From positions 1-24,803 of IMG/VR virus record IMGVR_UViG_3300013006_001305: a stretch of DNA of 24,803 nucleotides; one strand, written 5' to 3'. Below are positions 1-7,600 of the stretch, one piece after another. Made by a program: the position numbers and the translations under genes. The stretch comes from a virus. The notes beneath the pieces are model-generated. The model was not told where the DNA came from, searched no databases, and saw nothing but the letters and a program-made list of their open reading frames with translations. Numbering within the stretch: position 1 is the first letter of the stretch; each line of letters begins with the position of its first letter.

Positions 1-657
1 GCTGGTCCATGGTTAAGTGATGGTCGCATACTTACATATCTATTAAATCATCCTAATGAATTCTTTGAACAATTAAAATCAGAAATTACCAAAGAAGCAG
101 CAAAAGGCCAAAAAGGTGGTTACTCAGTAAGTATTCGCTGGCATGATGCTGGTGACTTCTTTAGCCCTGAGTATATGGACATGGCATTTAAATTAGCTCA
201 ATCATTACCTGACGTTAAGTTTTATGCTTATACTAAAGTAGCATCGGCGGCAATGGCTAATAAGCCTAGTAACTTTATTATTAATTGGAGTGAAGGTGCA
301 AGTACCGGTCAAGAAAAACAAATTAAGAGAAATGATCCAAACTTAGATGTAACTAAGAATAGTCGTATCGTTCCTAGTAGTTTGTTTTATGATTTATTAG
401 TTAAGGATTCTAAAAAGAACTTGGTTAAAGGACCTGAAGGTCAATGGCAAGTAATACCTGATGAATTACCTGAATTAAAACAGCGACTAGCTGATAAGTA
501 TGGCATAAGCAAGAATAGCATATTAAGCTACGATGAATGGAATACTAAGGGCAAGAATAATAAATCCATGAAGTGGAATGTTATTGTTGCCCCAGGTGAG
601 CCTGATTTAACAGCAAATGACCCCGGTGTATTAGGCACTCTATTGTTGAAGCATTAA
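1..657 (+). CDS. Phage GP88-family protein, 3' part only
   Basis: The reading frame is open at the left edge, so the N-terminus is missing; 218 residues are visible. The segment IRWHDAGDFFSPEYMD followed by LPDVKFYAYTKVAS matches the conserved core of the phage 'gene product 88' family, whose members carry an R-x-H-D-S-G-D-F-F-S-x-E-Y block and a later P-D-V-x-F-Y-A-Y-T-K block. The Cys-rich N-terminal part usual in that family would lie outside the window. The biochemical function of the family is not established. The stop overlaps the next start as TAATG at 655-659, which implies translational coupling to the 589-residue protein downstream. The family call is from memory of the motif; the 5' truncation is certain. 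Confidence 0.7.
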   Translation, partial: AGPWLSDGRILTYLLNHPNEFFEQLKSEITKEAAKGQKGGYSVSIRWHDAGDFFSPEYMDMAFKLAQSLPDVKFYAYTKVASAAMANKPSNFIINWSEGASTGQEKQIKRNDPNLDVTKNSRIVPSSLFYDLLVKDSKKNLVKGPEGQWQVIPDELPELKQRLADKYGISKNSILSYDEWNTKGKNNKSMKWNVIVAPGEPDLTANDPGVLGTLLLKH

Positions 658-2426
658 TGCGTATTAGAGAGTTATTAGAGTCGGTTCAGGACCAAGCTAT
701 CCACTTGACCAAATTGGGTAAGTTTCATAGTGGTTCTGACCAGTTAGGTGAATGGGTTCCTGAAAGGTTAACTCATTCATTTGCACTGCATCCTAATAAA
801 TGGGAATCAACCTTTTTTAGTTTGACTAATAAAGATCCTAGAAAGATCAGTTACTATAAACCCAAAAATATAGATATTGTACCAGGTACTTTAGTAGGAG
901 ATATGGCTATTGCCAATCGTTTCTATCGTACTAAAGATCCAGTAGAAAGAGAACAGTACGCTAAAGCTTACAAGGATTCGTTAAAACCTTATCCAGTTGA
1001 TGTTAGTCAGTATCGCATGCCTGAGTTGTTAATTCCTAGAGAACAAAGTGTAACAGAAGAAGTAGACAATAAACCAACTATTGGTATCAATGTCAGAAGT
1101 GATGGCAATACTGACTACGCTAGTTTAATTGTTGACGGTAAAAAGAAATACGAATCTAGAAAAACCGACAGTCTTAGGCCATATGTTGGTAGAACTGTTG
1201 GTATTGTTAGAACTGGTAATGGCCCTGCAGTTGCAATTGGGCAAGTAACTATTGGGGAACCAATAGTAGTAGATGCTGAAAAGTTTGATAAACTTAGAAA
1301 ACAACATCTAGTTCCGCAAGGTAGTCTGTTTGATATCGGAGCCAACGATACCAAATACTTGTATCCAATGATTAATCCAATACGTTGGGATGAAGAGAAA
1401 TTAATAAAGAATAAAGGTATCGTTGCTAGAAAAATTCAAGAGCAAGAATTAACCGAGTTTGACTATAATAAACATGTCAACATGCTTAATGATTATATGA
1501 ATAAATTAGGCTATAGTTATATCGGTCATGGTACAGACGCACATGTTTTTGCTAAAGAAGAAGGTCCAGTAATCAAAGTATTAATACCTGAGAATGGAGA
1601 TATCTCTACTGCTAAAAATCCATTCTTAGCATTTCTTAATTATTGCGAGAAAAATGCTAATAACCCACACTTACCAAAGTTTATAGAAACTACTAAACAA
1701 CCAATTCAATTGGGAGTTGAAAAGTTTGATCAGGTAGTTATGGAACGATTAGAAGAATTAGATCCTGACTATGATGAAATGATTATAGATATGATGTATA
1801 GTATTGACGAAGGTAGACCATTAGATCCACAATATCGTCAATATGCTAATTTCTATAAAACACTTAAATCAGTTATAGCCACTGGTACTAAATTAGGATT
1901 TAGTAATGATATTATCGCTCATGATTATAGTAATGTAATGCAGAGAGGGGATACACTAGTAATTGCGGATCCTTGGGTTAGTGCAGGGTTAAAGGAAGAA
2001 TTATCTGAAGGACTAATAGACTTTGTACAACGAAAGCTTGGATTAAAGTGGGGTCAAGCAGGAGATGTTATAAAAGGTAGTGTAGTAGCAGAATACCTTG
2101 ATTCACAAGGTGACACTATAGACTCGGATAAGTATATCAATAGTAAGTTTAAATTGATGAACATCAGTGATGATGAGGCAGCCAAATACAGAGAAATATC
2201 TGATAGATCAGGATGGCCTAGCAATACACCATATGAGAAAATTAAAGATTGGGGCATAGACGATTACAAAATGAATCGTATTCGCAGGAATGATGTTACA
2301 TATCAAAGTTTAATGAAACACATTCCTGTAGTATCAAAGCGTGGATTTATAATTAATGGTAATCATCGTATCGCCCGCGCTATCGAACTTGGAATAGATC
2401 CTATTCCAGTTCTTAAAGAAATTTAA
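657..2426 (+). CDS. Multidomain protein: capsid-targeting-like N-terminus, ASCH-like, kinase-like and ParB-like domains
   Basis: A 589-residue protein that seems to be several small domains in a row. It begins MRIRELLES, like a T4 capsid-targeting peptide with an L-x-E end. Residues about 150-240 look like an ASCH/EVE-type domain (YASLIVDGKKKYESRKT, then VGIVRTGNG). Residues about 280-445 look like a minimal protein-kinase-like fold, with a glycine-rich loop IGHGTDAHVF, a lysine strand VIKVL, the catalytic-loop-like HDYSNVM and a metal-site-like DPW. Residues about 465-589 look like a ParB-type domain ending INGNHRIARAIELGIDPIPV. The stretches between domains contain LTE (265-267) and LSE-G (449-452), which fit a T4 prohead-protease site. 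The first ATG overlaps the upstream stop as TAATG. The 3' end overlaps the convergent epimerase gene by 4 bases. Domain calls are by eye; the overall function is unknown. Confidence 0.75.
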   Translation: MRIRELLESVQDQAIHLTKLGKFHSGSDQLGEWVPERLTHSFALHPNKWESTFFSLTNKDPRKISYYKPKNIDIVPGTLVGDMAIANRFYRTKDPVEREQYAKAYKDSLKPYPVDVSQYRMPELLIPREQSVTEEVDNKPTIGINVRSDGNTDYASLIVDGKKKYESRKTDSLRPYVGRTVGIVRTGNGPAVAIGQVTIGEPIVVDAEKFDKLRKQHLVPQGSLFDIGANDTKYLYPMINPIRWDEEKLIKNKGIVARKIQEQELTEFDYNKHVNMLNDYMNKLGYSYIGHGTDAHVFAKEEGPVIKVLIPENGDISTAKNPFLAFLNYCEKNANNPHLPKFIETTKQPIQLGVEKFDQVVMERLEELDPDYDEMIIDMMYSIDEGRPLDPQYRQYANFYKTLKSVIATGTKLGFSNDIIAHDYSNVMQRGDTLVIADPWVSAGLKEELSEGLIDFVQRKLGLKWGQAGDVIKGSVVAEYLDSQGDTIDSDKYINSKFKLMNISDDEAAKYREISDRSGWPSNTPYEKIKDWGIDDYKMNRIRRNDVTYQSLMKHIPVVSKRGFIINGNHRIARAIELGIDPIPVLKEI

Positions 2427-3241
2427 ATCTTTAGTAGTTGACCAATAGTAAATAAACTTTTCATATAGGGTGATACATTCTTTAACACAGAAACTTCTAT
2501 ATCACCTTTTCTACGTGGCCCAATCGTTACATCAATTTTACAGTTATTAATACTTTCAAATATAGTTACCATTTCTTTAACTGTATAACCTTTACCATGC
2601 CCTAAACACTCTAATTGATTAGAGGACTTTTCAATAGCGGTTTTAATAGAATTGCAAATCTCATTTACATGTACATAATCACGAACACAAGTACCATCGC
2701 CTGTATTATAATCACCACCGTATATAGTAAATTTGCCTGTTTCACTAGCCTTAATTAAATTGTAGAATAATCCATCTGGATTAGTAGGTTTAACTACTGT
2801 ACTACCAATTACATTGTAAAATCTAAAGATAGTATAATCCATACTACTCATTTCAGAATAAGACCTAACTACATCCTCTGCCGCACGTTTACTAACACCG
2901 TATGCACTTTCACATGATTCAGCAGCACCAGTGCTAGCGAAAATAAAGTTTTTAGTTTTTATTTTATTGATTACATTCATCGTACCATTTAAGTTAGTAA
3001 TGTAATATTGAATAGGTTGCTTTTCACTTTCTCCTACATTAACTAGAGCGGCTAAATGTATAACTGCATCAAATTCTTCGTCTAGTTGAAAATGACGGTT
3101 AATGTCACATTGATAAAATGCATGTGGTGCTACTTGTGGTTCAACACGATCAAGGCCATGTACTTCGTATTCATCTTTTAACATAGTAGTAAGATGACTA
3201 CCAATATATCCTGAGTTACCTGTTATTAATACTTTTTTCAT
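2423..3241 (-). CDS. NAD-dependent sugar epimerase/dehydratase (extended SDR, GalE-like)
   Basis: A 272-residue extended short-chain dehydrogenase. The Rossmann nucleotide loop TGNSGYIGSH is at residues 7-16, followed by DR as the NAD-ribose region. FASTGAAE near 101-108 supplies the catalytic Ser/Thr, and Y114-GVS-K118 is the Y-x-x-x-K motif. This layout is typical of UDP-glucose 4-epimerases and related nucleotide-sugar enzymes. It is shorter than the usual 310-340 residues, with the C-terminal substrate-binding region reduced, so the substrate cannot be read. The start overlaps the upstream glycosyltransferase stop as ATGA, so the two are probably co-translated. It most likely supplies a nucleotide sugar for the glycosyltransferases in this block. 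The stop overlaps the convergent 589-residue gene. Confidence 0.85.
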   Translation of the reverse strand: MKKVLITGNSGYIGSHLTTMLKDEYEVHGLDRVEPQVAPHAFYQCDINRHFQLDEEFDAVIHLAALVNVGESEKQPIQYYITNLNGTMNVINKIKTKNFIFASTGAAESCESAYGVSKRAAEDVVRSYSEMSSMDYTIFRFYNVIGSTVVKPTNPDGLFYNLIKASETGKFTIYGGDYNTGDGTCVRDYVHVNEICNSIKTAIEKSSNQLECLGHGKGYTVKEMVTIFESINNCKIDVTIGPRRKGDIEVSVLKNVSPYMKSLFTIGQLLKI

Positions 3242-4587
3242 AATCCTTCAAATAGGCTTAAGCCTGTTACTTCCTCTACTGGTCTGAAAGAGGGGTCTTT
3301 AGATAAGTATGTATCATTATCTGTGTAGATAATATTAATAAATTTTTTCTTATTAGACAACACACTTTCAAAATCTTCACGTGCCAAATGTGTGCGATTC
3401 AAATCAGTAATATAATCACGGTATTTAACAGTGTCATATGTATTGATTTTAGCGGCATTAGTATTGCTACGCTTACCTACAAAATCATCTAAAAATTGAA
3501 TCCAACCTTTAGCTACATCATTATCAAGGCTTTTTACATAATCTAATGCTGATGGTAGTTGATCACCACCATAAATTGTTTTAATCAATTCACTAGCATT
3601 CTTTATATCTACCTTATGATAATATTGACTGACAAAATTATCACTCCAGTCTTGTGTATCTAATACTACACATGGCATATGACCAAGACATTCTAAAAAT
3701 GCAAATGGATAATTCTCACGCAAACTTGGCATAAAGAATACGCTACTACTACGAATAAAATCTACTTTTTCTTTTCCAGTAATACCTGCCTTAATCACAT
3801 AATCATGAATGCCTGACTCACTAAATGCTTTTTCAAACTTCTTAGCACCATTGCTATTAGTCATCACTTTGCAAGGTAGTTTAGCTTCCTTCATTACCCG
3901 AATATATGCTTCAGGGTTTTTACCTTCTTCCCAACGACCAATAAATAGAACGCCTTTACGATCACCAGTGTATCTTTCTAATAATCCACGCTCGCTCATT
4001 GGCATAGGTAACAAACGACAGTTTGTTGCTCCGTACTTAGTTAGTTCATCAATATTCTTTTGGCTTTGTGTACCGATAATAATATCAGTAAACTCCATAT
4101 GTTTGTTATAGAAGTTATGATAACTGTCTAAGAATACATCACTACCTTGGCTTTCACGGAAAATCATACTATGCAAATGTGTATAGAATACAACAGGAAT
4201 ATATTGATTGACAGTCATAGCATAGGCCGCTGTCATTGCTTCCTGTGTATTGCATACCAACATATCATAAATGTTAGTTTCAAATCCCTGTAGTATACTT
4301 TTTCTAAAATTTACAATTTTTTCAAAATTGATAGTATCACTAAACGCAAATGTAGCGGTATGGTCTGAATACTTAAGAGGTTCTTTTGGTGAAATAATAT
4401 TTGCACCCAAACTTTCTATAAGTTTACTAAAATCATTTGTGGGTGCTTTGTCTAAAACAATGTCAACTTTCCAGTTGATACGCTGACACATTTCAGTAAA
4501 ACCTTTTGCAAACTGACCAATACCACCATGTGGAATAAAATGTTGGTCACTAATCAAAAAACCAATTCGTTTTTCATATAGTTTCAT
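3238..4587 (-). CDS. Glycosyltransferase, GT-B fold (GT4-like)
   Basis: About 449 residues. The N-terminal domain starts KRIGFLISDQHFIPHGGIGQF, with the Gly-rich acceptor loop (GGIGQ) of GT4-type enzymes. The C-terminal nucleotide-sugar domain has VLFIGRWEEGKNPE, then FFMPSLRENYPFAFLECLGH, matching the family's F-x-G-R and S-x-x-E-x-x-P-x-x-x-x-E-x-L-x-x-x motifs with its catalytic Glu pair region. No signal peptide or membrane segment is visible. I chose the ATG at 4587 because it overlaps the queE stop as TAATG; an ATG four codons upstream (4599) is possible but lies inside queE. The stop overlaps the epimerase start. Acceptor unknown: it could be DNA, a virion protein or a host surface glycan. 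Confidence 0.85.
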   Translation of the reverse strand: MKLYEKRIGFLISDQHFIPHGGIGQFAKGFTEMCQRINWKVDIVLDKAPTNDFSKLIESLGANIISPKEPLKYSDHTATFAFSDTINFEKIVNFRKSILQGFETNIYDMLVCNTQEAMTAAYAMTVNQYIPVVFYTHLHSMIFRESQGSDVFLDSYHNFYNKHMEFTDIIIGTQSQKNIDELTKYGATNCRLLPMPMSERGLLERYTGDRKGVLFIGRWEEGKNPEAYIRVMKEAKLPCKVMTNSNGAKKFEKAFSESGIHDYVIKAGITGKEKVDFIRSSSVFFMPSLRENYPFAFLECLGHMPCVVLDTQDWSDNFVSQYYHKVDIKNASELIKTIYGGDQLPSALDYVKSLDNDVAKGWIQFLDDFVGKRSNTNAAKINTYDTVKYRDYITDLNRTHLAREDFESVLSNKKKFINIIYTDNDTYLSKDPSFRPVEEVTGLSLFEGL

Positions 4588-5438
4588 TATGTACCCCATT
4601 CGTTTTTGAATAAAGGTACCTGGAGTCTATCGCTGTATCGTAATCCATGTTTCATTGCTAACATGGCTACATTTTTATTATTCATAGAGTATACACTTTC
4701 CACACCACCTACTGGCATTAGATAAACATGGCCTTTAAAACCTGCGGCACGATATGCGGCAATAGCGCATTCAGCATCAGCAAAGTCTTGTTCTGTGGCT
4801 ATCACAAATTTTAGATAGGATGTGCCATATTGTTCGTATTCACAGACTATTTCGGGTTTGATAGCATCATCCCACGCTTCTCCGCTACAAGGCAGTTTAG
4901 CACTAACACTAAATGTGATTTCTCTATTGTACCATTTGCTCCATTCTTTCAGTGCTAATTTAAATTCTGGAGTTAGTTTTTGAGTACCATTTGTTTCAAA
5001 AGTAATTTCTTTTAAATCATGCATTTTAAGATGATTTAACAAATCAGGATATTGTCGTTGCCAACCCAGTAGAGGTTCGCCACCTGTAATAACCAAATGT
5101 TCATCACGCCATTGGCCATATGGGAGAATTTCCATGATCCTATCTACAATGGCATTTGTACTAAGTACAGGACTTAGTTCTTTAAACGCAGGATCCCAAC
5201 TGGCATAACTATCGCAACCCGTACTGACAAGAGGCAGTTCTTTATAGTCTTTGTAAGGAGTATTTCCATGAGCAAATGCTACTTGAATTCTTCCTACACT
5301 TTTTTCTCCACGCGGCATGCCAAATCCATCGCAGGTGAAATTACAGCCAAATGTACGAAGAAAAATACTTGGCACACCGGTGTATTTTCCTTCTCCTTGA
5401 ATACTATAAAAAAGTTCGCTTACTTTAATCTTACTCAT
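4587..5438 (-). CDS. queE: 7-carboxy-7-deazaguanine synthase (radical SAM), unusual cluster loop
   Basis: A 283-residue radical SAM enzyme that converts 6-carboxytetrahydropterin to 7-carboxy-7-deazaguanine (CDG). The N-terminus FYSIQGEGKYTGVPSIFLR matches the QueE substrate and SAM region, and VITGGEPLL at 116-124 is the radical SAM glycine motif. The [4Fe-4S] cysteines appear to be C32 and C36 (GCNFTC) and C75 (TGCDSYASW, like the W-C-D-T-x-Y-x-W of QueE). The spacing is thus CX3CX38C, with about 36 extra residues between the second and third cysteines instead of two. ETNGT at about 150 is also typical. It overlaps the upstream 62-residue gene by 8 bases and couples to the glycosyltransferase downstream. 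It acts after FolE and QueD, both encoded in the same block. Confidence 0.9.
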   Translation of the reverse strand: MSKIKVSELFYSIQGEGKYTGVPSIFLRTFGCNFTCDGFGMPRGEKSVGRIQVAFAHGNTPYKDYKELPLVSTGCDSYASWDPAFKELSPVLSTNAIVDRIMEILPYGQWRDEHLVITGGEPLLGWQRQYPDLLNHLKMHDLKEITFETNGTQKLTPEFKLALKEWSKWYNREITFSVSAKLPCSGEAWDDAIKPEIVCEYEQYGTSYLKFVIATEQDFADAECAIAAYRAAGFKGHVYLMPVGGVESVYSMNNKNVAMLAMKHGLRYSDRLQVPLFKNEWGT

Positions 5439-5619
5439 CTGTATAATCTTTAAATAATTGTATACGGGCTTTTTTGCCTAATTCCTGATCAAATATAACT
5501 CTTGCCGAAGTTAACATAGCACAGGCTAACATTAGTACATCTTCTCTATTGTCACACATCATAATTTGGCGATCAATGGGTTCCATTAATTCTGCCATAC
5601 GGTCTCTGATATCACTCAT
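5431..5619 (-). CDS. Small conserved-looking hypothetical protein
   Basis: A 62-residue acidic, mostly helical protein beginning MSDIRDRMAELMEPIDRQI. There is no signal peptide, membrane segment or metal motif. An AGGA ribosome-binding sequence sits nine bases before the ATG. The end overlaps queE by 8 bases and the start lies 18 bases after the small membrane protein, so it belongs to the pre-queuosine gene run. Function not recognised. Being in frame with a good ribosome-binding site and within a tight operon is the main evidence that it is real. Confidence 0.6.
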   Translation of the reverse strand: MSDIRDRMAELMEPIDRQIMMCDNREDVLMLACAMLTSARVIFDQELGKKARIQLFKDYTDE

Positions 5620-5637
5620 TTAAAATTCCTGAAGTAT

Positions 5638-5820
5638 TCACCAATGTCGTATAATCCCTGCTATGATAAACATATTTGTAATGATATATGTTAACACAAT
5701 ACAAGTTCTAACCAAAGCTATTAGGTCACTTTCCTGATCTGTAGCACCAGACTTTTCTCCCAATGCCTTGCTCCATAACCGCCAAAGCCTAACCCTCGTA
5801 GATTGCTGAATTGGCTCCAT
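5638..5820 (-). CDS. Small single-pass membrane protein
   Basis: A 60-residue protein starting MEPIQQSTRVRLWRLW. The basic N-terminal half is followed by a hydrophobic helix (about residues 36-57, rich in I, V, L, F), ending RHW. This predicts one membrane span near the C-terminus. I prefer the ATG at 5820, which has GAGG nine bases upstream, over a TTG two codons earlier. The start lies 32 bases inside the end of the queD gene in another frame, a longer overlap than elsewhere in this block. Function unknown; small membrane proteins of this sort are common in T4-like phages. Confidence 0.55.
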   Translation of the reverse strand: MEPIQQSTRVRLWRLWSKALGEKSGATDQESDLIALVRTCIVLTYIITNMFIIAGIIRHW

Positions 5821-6313
5821 GCTCAAAAACCTCGGCGCTTTTAATTCTTACATTAGGATTAATGGGATATCGCATATTACCGCTAGCTAATAATTCAGCC
5901 ATCTTGTCAAAACATAATTTAGCAAACATTTCACAACCCACGCCTTCTACAATACGTAAGTCACAAATTGCACCGCGCTCATGCGGTTTAACTTCAGAAT
6001 GATTAGCCATCCCTGATTGTGGTGGATGACCCATCCAACTCATTTTACGGAAGAACTCTAAATAAGGATCATCTTTTGCAATGACCAATGTATGATCAAA
6101 CATATAATCGGCCCAAGTCTTGAATTCTTTTAGGCCACCAAAGTCCATACCCCAGTTTTTGTCATCCAATGTTTCACATTCAAATATCAATTTGATACCA
6201 ATGCTGTATCCATGTAGGGTACTACAATGACTATGTGTAGCGCGCCATTGTCTAAAACAGCAACTCAATCCTCTGTCATTGCCATATGTTTTAGTTGAAT
6301 AAAACTTTGCCAT
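5789..6313 (-). CDS. queD: 6-carboxytetrahydropterin synthase-like protein
   Basis: A 174-residue T-fold enzyme of the 6-pyruvoyltetrahydropterin synthase/QueD family. It should convert 7,8-dihydroneopterin triphosphate, made by FolE, to 6-carboxytetrahydropterin for QueE. Visible signatures are H27, then C30-STL-H34-G-Y36, corresponding to the family's C-x-x-x-H-G-H; GMDFGGLK at 55-62, like the G-M-x-x-D-F-x-x-L-K block; FDHTLVI at 73-79 with the catalytic Asp-His; and the C-terminal E161 region. The last zinc-binding His of HGH is Tyr here, which is unusual. It is longer than E. coli QueD (about 120 residues) because of an insertion around 85-115. I chose the ATG at 6313, one base past the upstream stop; a TTG at 6322 would lie in the preceding gene. 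Confidence 0.85.
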   Translation of the reverse strand: MAKFYSTKTYGNDRGLSCCFRQWRATHSHCSTLHGYSIGIKLIFECETLDDKNWGMDFGGLKEFKTWADYMFDHTLVIAKDDPYLEFFRKMSWMGHPPQSGMANHSEVKPHERGAICDLRIVEGVGCEMFAKLCFDKMAELLASGNMRYPINPNVRIKSAEVFEHGANSAIYEG

Positions 6314-6314
6314 A

Positions 6315-6518
6315 TTAATCAACTAAATTGGTTACTAGAGTTTTGATTTCGGCATCGGTTAAGAAGAATTGATAGGTTGAGGTATCTACAACCTCACCTT
6401 TATCATTTTTACTTTCTTGGATAAACTCAATATGAGTCAAACTTTGTGGTTTCAAACACCTATTTTTTTTAACTCTAACTGTGTATTGATGCATATCTTT
6501 AAGAACAAATTCTTTCAT
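6315..6518 (-). CDS. Small hypothetical protein
   Basis: A 67-residue protein with alternating charged and hydrophobic positions that suggest a small beta-rich fold (YTVRVKKNRCLKPQSLTHIE) and a C-terminal helix (TDAEIKTLVTNLVD). The ribosome-binding sequence AAGG lies just before the ATG. It sits 4 bases after the preceding gene and one base before the chosen queD start, so it is co-transcribed with queD. Not recognised; no motif suggests a function. Confidence 0.55.
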   Translation of the reverse strand: MKEFVLKDMHQYTVRVKKNRCLKPQSLTHIEFIQESKNDKGEVVDTSTYQFFLTDAEIKTLVTNLVD

Positions 6519-6522
6519 TTTA

Positions 6523-6759
6523 TTACCTTTTTAAAATATCAATCATTTTTTTCTGAGATTCTTCTTTTAAGAATTCATCTTCACCTGTAAACTTACCAGA
6601 TCGTTCAATTATATCATCTAATAAAAACTTAATATTATATAACTCTTTTTTTATTTCCCATTGAGTAAATCCATCATTAACTGAACTATTTAGTTCTCTT
6701 CCAGCTGCACTAATTTGGTGAACTACAGTATTTAAATCTAGTGGTTTTTTAAAACCCAT
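6523..6759 (-). CDS. Small helical hypothetical protein
   Basis: A 78-residue, largely helical and charged protein (MGFKKPLDLNTVV at the start; KEESQKKMIDILKR at the end). No membrane segment or cysteine motif is present. It starts 2 bases after the end of the 41-residue Cys-rich ORF and is the first gene wholly downstream of the exact-consensus promoter at 6847-6875. Function not recognised. Confidence 0.55.
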   Translation of the reverse strand: MGFKKPLDLNTVVHQISAAGRELNSSVNDGFTQWEIKKELYNIKFLLDDIIERSGKFTGEDEFLKEESQKKMIDILKR

Positions 6760-6761
6760 TG

Positions 6762-6887
6762 TTATACCTTACAGGTACAGTTGCGTCCTTGATTGCAATT
6801 TCCATTGCAATTATTATTGCTTGTGGTTTTAAATATTGAAAAGTATATTATAGCAACAATTATAGGTAATGTCAATATCGTCAACAT
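6762..6887 (-). CDS. 41-residue membrane protein with Cys-rich tail
   Basis: A very short ORF starting MLTILTLPIIVAIIYFSIF, a single hydrophobic span, followed by a polar tail NNNCNGNCNQGRNCTCKV. The C-x-G-x-C-x-Q-G-R-x-C-x-C arrangement recalls tiny phage membrane proteins I have seen in other tailed phages, though I know of no function. The ATG overlaps the folE stop as TAATG and the stop is 2 bases from the next gene, matching the coupling used all along this block. A consensus sigma70 promoter lies inside the same bases, so the coding call rests on the tail motif and the exact junctions. Confidence 0.5.
   Translation of the reverse strand: MLTILTLPIIVAIIYFSIFKTTSNNNCNGNCNQGRNCTCKV
6847..6875 (-). 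promoter_or_regulatory. Exact-consensus sigma70 promoter inside the small Cys-rich ORF
   Basis: On the minus strand TTGACA (6875-6870) is followed by a 17-base spacer and TATAAT (6852-6847), a perfect match to both bacterial hexamers at the preferred spacing. Transcription would begin near 6840 and read the small genes, queD, queE, the second glycosyltransferase and the epimerase. It lies wholly within the coding region of the 41-residue ORF. Confidence 0.7.
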
Positions 6888-7561
6888 TATCGCATCCTTG
6901 CAATCTGATAAAATTCATTGCGTACTTCGGGATCAGATTTAAACCCACCACCAAGTCTAGTAGTAACGGTACTACTACCAGTATCTTCTACACCTCGGCT
7001 TTTGACACAGTAATGTTGAGCATCAATCATAACCGCAACATCATTTGTTTCAAGGATAAACTGTAGTGCATAGAAAATCTGTTCAGTCAATCGTTCTTGA
7101 ATTTGTGGACGTTTGCTAAAGTATTCTACAATACGGTTGATTTTACTGAGACCCAATACTTTTCTTTTTGGTACGTATGCTACAGTCGCTAATCCATCTA
7201 TAACTACAAAATGGTGTTCACAGTTACTTTGAACGTTGATATTACGTTCAACCACCATTTCATTATAGTGCATTTTATTGTCTACTGTAGTACATTTTGG
7301 GAATGCTTCAAAATCAAGTCCCCAAAAAATTTCATTTACATACATTTTAGCAACACGATTAGGTGTTTCTATTAGACTATCATCGGTTAAGTCTAAGCCG
7401 AGAATTCCCATAATCTCACGAAAATGATTCTCAATTTTATCAATTTTTTCTTTTCGGTCAATACCGTTTGAAATAACAGGAGTTTCAACTCCCATTCGTT
7501 CTAGATATTCGTGTACTAGTAATCCTAGTTCAGGATCTGTTTTGGTCTTATTATACGACAT
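6887..7561 (-). CDS. folE: GTP cyclohydrolase I
   Basis: A 224-residue enzyme, close to E. coli FolE (about 222). It converts GTP to 7,8-dihydroneopterin triphosphate, the first step of both folate and 7-deazaguanine synthesis. Zinc ligands are seen as C114-E-H-H117 (QSNCEHHFVVIDG) and C185 (AQHYCVKSRG). The core GLSKINRIVEYFSKRPQIQE and the C-terminal RLGGGFKSD are family hallmarks. The start is ATG 7561, because GGAGGG lies 7 bases upstream; a GTG at 7606 would give 15 more residues but has no such site and sits within an inverted repeat. Followed by the 41-residue ORF with a TAATG overlap. With QueD and QueE in the same block, its product is probably used for 7-deazaguanine. Confidence 0.95.
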   Translation of the reverse strand: MSYNKTKTDPELGLLVHEYLERMGVETPVISNGIDRKEKIDKIENHFREIMGILGLDLTDDSLIETPNRVAKMYVNEIFWGLDFEAFPKCTTVDNKMHYNEMVVERNINVQSNCEHHFVVIDGLATVAYVPKRKVLGLSKINRIVEYFSKRPQIQERLTEQIFYALQFILETNDVAVMIDAQHYCVKSRGVEDTGSSTVTTRLGGGFKSDPEVRNEFYQIARMR

Positions 7562-7568
7562 TTGATAA

Positions 7569-7574
7569 CCCTCC
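7569..7574 (-). promoter_or_regulatory. Strong ribosome-binding site that fixes the folE start
   Basis: GGAGGG on the minus strand, 7 bases before the ATG at 7561. It shows that translation starts there and not at the in-frame GTG at 7606. Confidence 0.8.
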
Positions 7575-7600
7575 GTTGTGATGGTTTTGTTTTGACATTT

